Source: Flavobacteriaceae bacterium
GTDB taxonomy: Bacteria > Bacteroidota > Bacteroidia > Flavobacteriales > Flavobacteriaceae
DNA length: 51,632 nt
Assembly: GCA_024638225.1 (NCBI GenBank)
Contig: JAHEKR010000001.1
Location: 1-51,632 of the forward strand
Direction of reading: 5' to 3'
The notes below the pieces were generated by a model. The model saw nothing but the letters and a program-made list of their open reading frames with translations, had not been told where the DNA came from and did no database searches. Positions 45,795 through 51,632 of the stretch are shown here, piece by piece. The translations under genes and the position numbers were made by a program. Numbering within the stretch: position 1 is the first letter of the stretch; every line of letters begins with the position of its first letter.

Positions 45795-46615
45795 CCGTCT
45801 AATTGGTTTTTGTAGGTACCCAAAACTTTTAGGGACTCCGTCATGATTTCCAAAAGCTGAATACTCTTGGAATAAAAGAATTGTTCAGCAAAGGTGATGT
45901 CCACAAAAAAGGAGTACTTCCAAGGGGTTTCCACCACGGGCATGGACTGAATTTTAGTCAAATTTATTTTACAATCACTCAGTACATTAAGTACTGTAGC
46001 CAAGCTACCGCGTTTGTGGTCTAAAATAAATTTGAGTGAAGCCTTGTTGCAGTCGGCTGCGTTATTGGCGTTGGTTTTGACCACCACAAAGCGGGTTGCG
46101 TTGTTGGCAATGCTATGGATATCGGCAGCAATAATATCGAGTCCATAAAGGTCGGCTGCTTTTTTGGAGGCGATGGCAGCTAGGCCAGTATTCTTGTTTT
46201 TGGCAATGCGCCGAGCTACTTCTGCCGTATCGGCATCTTCAATAAGTTTGATGTGTGGATGCAGAGCAAAGAAATCTTTACACTGTAACAGGGCCATGGG
46301 ATGCGATGCCACTTCATTGATATGTCCTATTTGCGTTCCGGGCAAAGCCATTAATTGATGTTCGATACGGATATACGCTTCATCAACGATGTGCAAGTTG
46401 TGCTTGTCGATTAGGGCGTAGTTTGGAATAATGGACCCCGCAATGGAATTCTCCAAAGCCATCACACCGGTTGATGCTGCACCAGACGTGACACTAGCCA
46501 CAAGCGCATCAAAAGAAAGGCATTCTTCCAACTGAATAGCTGAACCAAAAAGTTGCTCCGCTACCTCGTGGTGGTAGGAGCCTTTTATTCCTTGTATGGC
46601 AATTTTGTGTTCCAT
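45791..46615 (-). CDS. pheA: Prephenate dehydratase
   Basis: A 274-residue enzyme making phenylpyruvate from prephenate. Start at ATG 46615 (MEHKIAIQGIKGSYHHEVAE), because a longer frame would run into the terminator hairpin just upstream. The catalytic domain (to about 180) has GIKGSYH, VMALENSIAGSI, and TRFVVV; the C-terminal ACT domain reads ALKFILDHKRGSLATVLNVL-like (here SLKFILDHKRGSLATVL) with the Phe-binding ESMP-type region as QSMPV. It is the first structural gene of the aromatic operon and lies directly behind the Phe/Tyr leader peptide and attenuator. Confidence 0.95.
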   Translation of the reverse strand: MEHKIAIQGIKGSYHHEVAEQLFGSAIQLEECLSFDALVASVTSGAASTGVMALENSIAGSIIPNYALIDKHNLHIVDEAYIRIEHQLMALPGTQIGHINEVASHPMALLQCKDFFALHPHIKLIEDADTAEVARRIAKNKNTGLAAIASKKAADLYGLDIIAADIHSIANNATRFVVVKTNANNAADCNKASLKFILDHKRGSLATVLNVLSDCKINLTKIQSMPVVETPWKYSFFVDITFAEQFFYSKSIQLLEIMTESLKVLGTYKNQLDG

Positions 46616-46616
46616 A

Positions 46617-46650
46617 AAACAAAAAACCCCGAACATCAGCTCAGGGTTTT
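46617..46650 (-). terminator. Attenuator terminator before pheA
   Basis: On the minus strand AAAACCCTGA pairs with TTCGGGGTTTT around a loop of about seven bases, followed at once by TTTTTTGTTTT. The run ends two bases before the pheA start codon. This is an intrinsic terminator lying between a leader peptide and the first structural gene. Confidence 0.85.
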
Positions 46651-46684
46651 AAATTCGTTTGTAAAAACTATTATACACCCAGCT
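46638..46684 (-). promoter_or_regulatory. Antiterminator pairing of the pheA leader
   Basis: AGCTGGGT (46677-46684) just after the leader stop codon can pair with ACCC and AGCT of ACCCTGAGCT (46638-46647), eight base pairs with a two-base bulge. The second strand is the 5' arm of the terminator, so the two structures exclude each other. A competing pause hairpin joins CTACTT (46699-46704) with AAGTAG (46683-46688). Structures are predicted by eye. Confidence 0.65.
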
Positions 46685-46736
46685 ACTTTCCATTATAGAA
46701 GTAGTAGAAAGAGGTATAATATGCTTTTGTATTCAT
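46683..46736 (-). CDS. Phe/Tyr-rich leader peptide of the pheA operon
   Basis: ATG at 46736 to TAG at 46683 encodes MNTKAYYTSFYYFYNGK, 17 residues with five Tyr and two Phe, seven aromatic residues within nine positions. It begins only a few bases after the predicted transcription start, so translation would be nearly leaderless. The stop codon overlaps the strand shared by the pause hairpin and the antiterminator. Ribosomes stalling on uncharged tRNA-Tyr or tRNA-Phe would favour antitermination and expression of pheA and the genes behind it. The size and codon content are as expected of an attenuation leader; no independent function is likely. Confidence 0.88.
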   Translation of the reverse strand: MNTKAYYTSFYYFYNGK

Positions 46737-46744
46737 TTCGAGAA

Positions 46745-46775
46745 CAAAAGTACACGCAAAATTGAAATAAACAAA
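46745..46775 (-). promoter_or_regulatory. Promoter of the aromatic amino acid operon
   Basis: TTTG (46772-46775), exactly 19 bases, then TACTTTTG (46745-46752) match the Bacteroidota consensus TTTG-N19-TAnnTTTG. Transcription should start near 46739-46741, immediately before the leader peptide ATG at 46736. Confidence 0.8.
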
Positions 46776-47005
46776 TTTTTTTGTAGTTTTAAATAGTACG
46801 GACCCCAAATCTGTTCTACTGGCATGAAAAACCTACGGCTTATACCTGATTTTTTTTCGACCATTCGCTATGCGAAAAGTTTGGGTGTATCGTGCTGCGC
46901 TTTTTTTGATGAAGTGATAGGTATTATACCAAGAAGAACTAAATACAATATGTGGATATATACCAAGTCCATTCATCTACAGGTATCAGAAATAACTTAA
47001 AATAA
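46776..47005. other. Intergenic stretch without a convincing gene
   Basis: The 230 bases hold a 58-codon plus-strand open frame (46824-47000) with no recognisable domain and a small hairpin (TTCGC, TAT, GCGAA near 46865). I see no RNA gene or repeat family here. Confidence 0.5.
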
Positions 47006-47179
47006 ATGAAAAATTATTCAATAATCAAGCGAAGTACAATGTGGTCGACAAAAGGACTAAAAAATGACGTTGAAAGACTCTTAAATGAGAAAACTACAGA
47101 GGGATACGAAGTTGTATCAGTAGCATTTGGAGTGAATTTATGGTGGATGCCTACGGCTTTTGTAACTGTTTGCAAATAA
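47006..47179 (+). CDS. Small DUF4177-like protein
   Basis: A 57-residue frame starting MKNYSIIKRSTMWSTKGL. The central LLNEKTTEGYEVVSVAFGV resembles the core of DUF4177 proteins, in which a helix of the form LNxxxxEGWxxVSV is followed by a strand. The function of that family is unknown. The C-terminal WWMPTAFVTVCK supplies a final strand. No signal peptide or clear promoter. It stands 134 bp before the secreted hypothetical protein on the same strand and may be cotranscribed. Confidence 0.6.
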   Translation: MKNYSIIKRSTMWSTKGLKNDVERLLNEKTTEGYEVVSVAFGVNLWWMPTAFVTVCK

Positions 47180-47313
47180 TCATATCGACTAAAAAAATAC
47201 TTGGCCCTTATTAAATTATATGTAGGAATTACAAATCCTTTTGCAGATAGAGATATTGAGGAAAGAAATTTTAATTTCTGACAGAAGTAAAACTGAATAC
47301 AAAACTGCAAACC

Positions 47314-47799
47314 ATGAAAACAAAAAACCTTTTACTCGGAATTTTTTCTCTTGTGACTTTTGCTGCTTATGCACAGACTGAAAAGAGCAAAAAAGTGGCA
47401 TTAAGAACAGCCGTGATTGAATTAAAAGTGGAAGCGGAAAATATTGATGAATTGAAAAACTTTAACTGGAATATGGTTAAAGAAATGTTTCAAGGTAATG
47501 ATGCTGAACAAGAAATTACTCTTGCATTTGCATATGTTAACAAATCTGACCTAGACAAATCAAAAGTTAGCGTAGATAATATTGAAATGAAATTGACGGG
47601 GAAAACTGCTGATTTGGACAAACTGACATCAAAATTGAAAAAATTGTTTGATAAATTAGACGAAATTAACAGACAGAATATTAAAAAAGGATATAGACGT
47701 TTCGTTTGTGGGGCAGATACCATTTATTTTAAGGTAAACGCAAATACTGTTGCTATCATGACAATTATTGGCAGACAAGATATCGCCAACATCTTCTAG
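47314..47799 (+). CDS. Secreted protein of unknown function
   Basis: I do not recognise the family. The 161-residue protein has a signal peptide (NLLLGIFSLVTFAAYAQ, cleavage near residue 20) and a mature part rich in Lys and Asp with alternating strands and a central helix (TADLDKLTSKLKKLFDKLDE). One cysteine remains (RRFVCGADTIYF). There is no lipobox and no T9SS sorting signal, so a periplasmic location is likely. It is convergent with metF, 9 bp apart. Codon and base use are more AT-rich than the neighbouring housekeeping genes, in keeping with an accessory gene. Confidence 0.75.
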   Translation: MKTKNLLLGIFSLVTFAAYAQTEKSKKVALRTAVIELKVEAENIDELKNFNWNMVKEMFQGNDAEQEITLAFAYVNKSDLDKSKVSVDNIEMKLTGKTADLDKLTSKLKKLFDKLDEINRQNIKKGYRRFVCGADTIYFKVNANTVAIMTIIGRQDIANIF

Positions 47800-47808
47800 T
47801 AAAAACTA

Positions 47809-48765
47809 CTAAAACACCGCACTCGCTACTTTATGGATATTGTCCGATTTACCCATAGAGTAGTAATGTAAAAACGGCACCTTGGCTGCGATTAACTCTT
47901 GGCTTTGGGCGATGCACCAATCGATCCCCACTTGACGAACAGCATCTTTGGTTTTGGCTTTAAGCACTTCCCTAATAAGTGCTTCGGGCAAATCGACATG
48001 AAAGCGGTGTGGAATCAAATTGAGCTGCTTTTGGGTAGCAAGTGGTTTTAAGCCCGGGATAATAGGCACATTGATACCCGCAGCACGACATTGATCTACA
48101 AAAGCAAAATATTTGCTGTTATCAAAAAACATTTGGGTGACTACATAGTCGGCGCCGGCTTCTATTTTTTTCTTCAAAAAATGAATATCACTGTCCATAT
48201 TGGGTGCTTCCATATGCTTTTCGGGATAGCCTGCTACACCAATGCAAAAGTCCGTTTGCGCCGAGTTTTGCAGGTTTTCGTCTAGATAGGTTCCGTGGTT
48301 CATGTCGTTTATTTGACGAACCAAATCCACCGCATATGTATTTCCCTTTGGTTCAGGTTTAAAGTAGGTTTCCGACTTTACCGCATCGCCACGTAAGGCA
48401 ACCACATTATCAATACCCAAAAAACCCATATCGATCAGGAAGTTCTCGGTATCCTCACGATCAAAACCGCCGCAAAGCACATGCGGAATTGCGTCTACTT
48501 GATATTTGTTTTGAATGGCAGCACAAATACCTACCGTGCCCGGACGCTTGCGTACAATGCGCTTTTCCAAAAGTCCGTTAGGCAGCTCTTTATAATCGTA
48601 TTCTTCCCTGTGATAGGTCACATCTATAAATGGAGGATTAAACTCCATCAACGGATCAATATTGTCAAAAATAGTTTGGATGTTTTGTCCTTTTAGGGGC
48701 GGTAGAATCTCAAAGGAAAACAAGGTTTTATCGCCTGCGTTTTGAATGTGTTCGGTTACTTTCAT
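47809..48765 (-). CDS. metF: 5,10-methylenetetrahydrofolate reductase
   Basis: A 318-residue flavoprotein that reduces methylene-THF to methyl-THF, the methyl donor for methionine synthase. The barrel begins LFSFEILPPLKGQNIQ; DVTYH, NVVALRGDAV, GVAGYPEKH, and GADYVVTQMFFDN are family motifs. The start lies 1 bp after the metH stop codon, so both enzymes of the methyl transfer pathway are cotranscribed. Confidence 0.96.
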   Translation of the reverse strand: MKVTEHIQNAGDKTLFSFEILPPLKGQNIQTIFDNIDPLMEFNPPFIDVTYHREEYDYKELPNGLLEKRIVRKRPGTVGICAAIQNKYQVDAIPHVLCGGFDREDTENFLIDMGFLGIDNVVALRGDAVKSETYFKPEPKGNTYAVDLVRQINDMNHGTYLDENLQNSAQTDFCIGVAGYPEKHMEAPNMDSDIHFLKKKIEAGADYVVTQMFFDNSKYFAFVDQCRAAGINVPIIPGLKPLATQKQLNLIPHRFHVDLPEALIREVLKAKTKDAVRQVGIDWCIAQSQELIAAKVPFLHYYSMGKSDNIHKVASAVF

Positions 48766-48766
48766 C

Positions 48767-51433
48767 TTATTCGTTTAGGTTAGGTTGCAGCCATTTTGTG
48801 GCTTTTTCTAGGGGAATATTTTTTCGTTTGGCATAGTCCTGCAACTGGTCTGGATTTATTTTTCCAAGACCAAAATAGCTGGCTTCTGGATGTGCAAAAT
48901 AATATCCCGACACCGAGGCTGCAGGCCACATGGCCAAGCTTTCGGTCAGCTCCACGCCTATGCGTTCTTTTACCTTCAATAGTTCCCAAATGGTTTCTTT
49001 TTCCAAATGGTCAGGGCAGGCTGGATAACCAGGAGCTGGACGAATACCTGCGTATTTCTCGCCGATTAGTTCTTCGTTAGACAGCGCTTCGTTGGGTTGA
49101 TAGCCCCAATAGTTGGTGCGCACTTCTTGATGCAAATATTCTGCAAAAGCCTCAGCCAAACGATCGGCTAATGCCTTGACCATAATACTGTTATAGTCAT
49201 CGTTCCGTTCTTCAAACTCCTTGGCTAACTCAGCAGTTCCGAAGCCTGTGCTTACACAAAAGCAACCCATATAATCTTGTATTCCCGATTCTTTTGGTGC
49301 TATATAATCGGAAAGTGCACGATAGGGCTTGCCTTTACTTTTGAGCAATTGCTGCCGAAGCGTTCTAAAACGGTGCGTCTTATGTTCGTGTTTTACCTCA
49401 ATATCGTCTTGGTCATTACTGTTGGATTGAAACAATCCGAACACGGCTTTGGCTTGCAGCAGTTTACCGTCAATGATTTGTTGTAGCATCGCTTTGGCGT
49501 CGGCAAATAATTGCTTAGCCTCCTCGCCTACTACATCATCTGACAAAATTTCGGGATAGCGTCCGTGCAAATCCCAAGATCTAAAAAAGGGAGTCCAATC
49601 GATATAGTCCACCAAGGTCTCTAAATCTTGTTCCAGCTGATGAATTCCCAGTTGCTTGGGTATTGCAGGAGGCTGCTTAACAAAGTCTAGCTGCAAATGT
49701 TTTTCACGAGCTTCGGATAAGGGTACATAAGTCTTGTGCTCGCTACGCTGTTGAAAACGAGCACGCAGGTCGTCGTACTCCGATTTAATATCAGACTTAT
49801 ACTTTTTGTTACTGTCGGGCTTTAATAAGTTTCCCACAACGGTAACTGCCCTAGAAGCATCGTTTACATGCACTACCGTATGGTCGTATTGCGGCGCAAT
49901 CTTGACTGCCGTATGCGCCCTAGAAGTGGTTGCACCGCCAATCAATACAGGGATATTATGCCCTGTTTTGTTCAGTTCCTTGACCAAATAAACCATTTCG
50001 TCTAGTGAAGGCGTAATCAAGCCCGACAAACCTATGGCATCTACTTCCTCGGCAAGGGCTTTTTCAATGATGCGTTCCGGTGGAACCATTACACCCAAAT
50101 CGATAATATCGTAGTTGTTGCAACCCAAGACGACGCTGACTATGTTTTTGCCGATATCGTGCACATCTCCTTTGACAGTTGCCATCAAAATTTTTCCAGC
50201 AGCTTCGGGTTTTCCTTCTTGGGCTGCCTCTATGTAAGGAAGCAAATACGCAACCGCTTTTTTCATGACCCGTGCTGATTTTACAACTTGCGGCAGGAAC
50301 ATTTTTCCACTTCCAAACAAATCGCCAACTACATTCATTCCATCCATCAATGGTCCTTCAATAACCTCTATGGGTGCATGCGCCGTTTTTCGGGCTTCTT
50401 CGACATCTTCCTCAACAAACTGATCGATTCCTTTTACCAACGCATGCGTAATGCGTTGTTGTAGTGGTTTCGATCTCCATTCGAGGTCATTTTTGATCTT
50501 CGCTTTGCTGTCGCCTTTTACGCTTTCGGCAAAATCAAGCAAACGTTCTGTAGCATCGTCTCTTCGGTTGAGCAAGACATCTTCTACCCGCTCCAACAAA
50601 TCTTTTGGGACTTCGTCATAAACCTCCAACATGGTTGGGTTTACAATACCCATGGTCATACCGTGCTGAATGCCGTGGTACAAAAAAGCAGCGTGCATGG
50701 CTTCGCGCACTGTATTGTTTCCGCGAAACGAAAAAGACACATTACTTACACCTCCACTAACGTGCGCATGAGGCAAGTTTTCTCGAATCCATTTAGTAGC
50801 TTTAAAAAAATCGAGTGCATTGGTTTTGTGCTCCTCCATGCCAGTTGCTACAGGAAAGATGTTCGGATCGAAAATGATGTCCTGAGGTGGAAAATGCACT
50901 TGATGAACAAGGGTGTCATAGGACCGTTTACAGATTTCAATTCGTCTTTCAAACGAATCCGCCTGACCGTTTTCGTCAAAAGCCATGACGATGACTGCGG
51001 CACCGTAACGACGAATCAACTTGGCTTGCTTGACAAATGCATCTTCGCCTTCTTTTAAACTGATGGAGTTTACCACACATTTTCCTTGAACAACTTGCAA
51101 TCCCGCCTCGATGATTTCCCATTTCGAGCTATCAATCATAATGGGGATTCGGGCGATATCGGGCTCTGCTTGAATCAGGTTTAAAAAACGGCGCATGGTG
51201 GCAACGCCGTCAATCATTCCTTCATCCATATTGACATCCAGTATTTGCGCACCGCCCTCAACCTGCTCTCGTGCAATATCCAAGGCAGTCTCAAAGTCTT
51301 CTTGTTCAATAAGCCGTAAAAATTTGCGCGATCCTGTTACGTTGGTTCGCTCACCCACATTGACAAAGTTGGTATCAGGACGTACTACCAAAGGCTCCAA
51401 TCCAGAAAGCGTTAAAAACGTTGGATTAGGCAT
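48767..51433 (-). CDS. metH: Methionine synthase, cobalamin-dependent (folate, B12 and activation domains)
   Basis: An 888-residue protein corresponding to the C-terminal three quarters of full-length MetH. Start at ATG 51433 ([14 protein letters not shown]), overlapping the preceding gene by 8 bp; an upstream frame to 51523 would be antisense-like extension inside that gene. The pterin-binding domain starts [16 protein letters not shown]; the cobalamin domain carries [11 protein letters not shown] with the axial His; the C-terminal SAM-activation domain carries [12 protein letters not shown]. The homocysteine-binding domain is encoded separately just upstream. Together they transfer methyl from methyl-THF to homocysteine. 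Confidence 0.96.
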   Translation of the reverse strand: MPNPTFLTLSGLEPLVVRPDTNFVNVGERTNVTGSRKFLRLIEQEDFETALDIAREQVEGGAQILDVNMDEGMIDGVATMRRFLNLIQAEPDIARIPIMIDSSKWEIIEAGLQVVQGKCVVNSISLKEGEDAFVKQAKLIRRYGAAVIVMAFDENGQADSFERRIEICKRSYDTLVHQVHFPPQDIIFDPNIFPVATGMEEHKTNALDFFKATKWIRENLPHAHVSGGVSNVSFSFRGNNTVREAMHAAFLYHGIQHGMTMGIVNPTMLEVYDEVPKDLLERVEDVLLNRRDDATERLLDFAESVKGDSKAKIKNDLEWRSKPLQQRITHALVKGIDQFVEEDVEEARKTAHAPIEVIEGPLMDGMNVVGDLFGSGKMFLPQVVKSARVMKKAVAYLLPYIEAAQEGKPEAAGKILMATVKGDVHDIGKNIVSVVLGCNNYDIIDLGVMVPPERIIEKALAEEVDAIGLSGLITPSLDEMVYLVKELNKTGHNIPVLIGGATTSRAHTAVKIAPQYDHTVVHVNDASRAVTVVGNLLKPDSNKKYKSDIKSEYDDLRARFQQRSEHKTYVPLSEAREKHLQLDFVKQPPAIPKQLGIHQLEQDLETLVDYIDWTPFFRSWDLHGRYPEILSDDVVGEEAKQLFADAKAMLQQIIDGKLLQAKAVFGLFQSNSNDQDDIEVKHEHKTHRFRTLRQQLLKSKGKPYRALSDYIAPKESGIQDYMGCFCVSTGFGTAELAKEFEERNDDYNSIMVKALADRLAEAFAEYLHQEVRTNYWGYQPNEALSNEELIGEKYAGIRPAPGYPACPDHLEKETIWELLKVKERIGVELTESLAMWPAASVSGYYFAHPEASYFGLGKINPDQLQDYAKRKNIPLEKATKWLQPNLNE

Positions 51434-51632
51434 CTTGGAATATTTTTCTGGGCGTGTATTTTGTAGCTGCTTGAGCAAGCAATTGAATGTGTTCTGGTGT
51501 TGAACCACAGCACCCACCAACAATATTGACTAGTTCGTCAGCTAAGTACGACTCAATAAGCGTACACATCTGTTCTGGAGTCTGATCGTACTCACCAAAG
51601 GCATTGGGCAAGCCTGCATTCGGGTGTGCCGA
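51426..51632 (-). CDS. Homocysteine methyltransferase domain protein (MetH N-terminal part), 5' end missing
   Basis: The last 68 codons of a gene that continues beyond the window. The visible residues ([12 protein letters not shown], then [15 protein letters not shown]) are the end of the homocysteine-binding barrel of cobalamin-dependent methionine synthase; Cys-Cys in GGCCGS are two of the three zinc ligands. The frame ends with TAA 8 bp inside the following metH gene, so the two parts of the enzyme are separate polypeptides with coupled translation. Confidence 0.92.
   Translation of the reverse strand, partial: SAHPNAGLPNAFGEYDQTPEQMCTLIESYLADELVNIVGGCCGSTPEHIQLLAQAATKYTPRKIFQDA

Noticed and set aside
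46824-47000. A 58-codon plus-strand frame beginning MKNLRLIPDFF
   Set aside because: No recognisable domain, no promoter or relative that I can name; it may be chance in a low-constraint region.
51426-51523. Frameshift within a single metH gene
   Set aside because: Both domain ends are complete and the downstream ATG overlaps a clean stop codon, as expected of a natural gene split.

Overview
The window reads as a chromosomal segment of a marine member of the Flavobacteriaceae (Bacteroidota). The evidence is gliding-motility genes gldB and gldC, a secreted protein that runs into a type IX secretion sorting signal, a hybrid two-component sensor of the polysaccharide-utilisation type, promoters of the Bacteroidota kind (TTTG, 19 bases, TAnnTTTG), and a flavobacterial division/cell-wall gene order with ftsZ ending in FLHDNVD. 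I see no insertion sequence, prophage, integrase or CRISPR array.

Left part (1-14500): a glycan-degradation cluster. On the minus strand lie a secreted beta-helix protein with a nested CBM22-like domain (cut by the window start), a lipoprotein GH43, a formylglycine sulfatase, two GH10 xylanase-family enzymes and a GH29 alpha-L-fucosidase. A 1402-residue hybrid sensor/AraC regulator lies among them on the plus strand. The set suggests breakdown of a sulfated, probably fucose-bearing xylan-like marine polysaccharide. No SusC/SusD pair is visible. An AlkB-type monooxygenase and a tRNA-Arg(UCG) are interspersed. Three of the enzyme genes share a 28-bp element at nearly the same distance (49-54 bp) from their start codons.

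Centre (14650-30100): the division and cell-wall (dcw) cluster on the minus strand, transcribed mraZ, rsmH, ftsL, ftsI, murE, mraY, murD, ftsW, murG, murC, ftsQ, ftsA, ftsZ, then a YqeY-like gene. Most genes overlap or nearly touch. Upstream of mraZ are three tandem 10-bp MraZ-type boxes beside a -7 promoter element. murF and ddl are absent from the cluster.

30300-36500: an alpha/beta hydrolase and engB (plus), gldC and gldB (minus), nadE and a LuxR-type response regulator with Glu at the phosphoacceptor position (plus), and dnaG (minus), whose zinc-finger ligands are all replaced.

36500-46750: a long minus-strand aromatic amino acid operon: prephenate dehydratase, aminotransferase, prephenate dehydrogenase, DAHP synthase/chorismate mutase, rsgA, dtd, a MazG-like pyrophosphatase and aroA, followed by queA, rlmN and a polyprenyl synthase. 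In front of the first gene I find a complete attenuator: a Bacteroidota promoter, a 17-codon leader peptide (MNTKAYYTSFYYFYNGK) with seven Tyr/Phe codons, and mutually exclusive pause, antiterminator and terminator hairpins. This is the most interesting element of the window.

Right end (46750-51632): a pocket of small genes (a DUF4177-like protein and a secreted protein of unknown function), then metF and a methionine synthase split into two overlapping genes, the upstream one cut by the window end.
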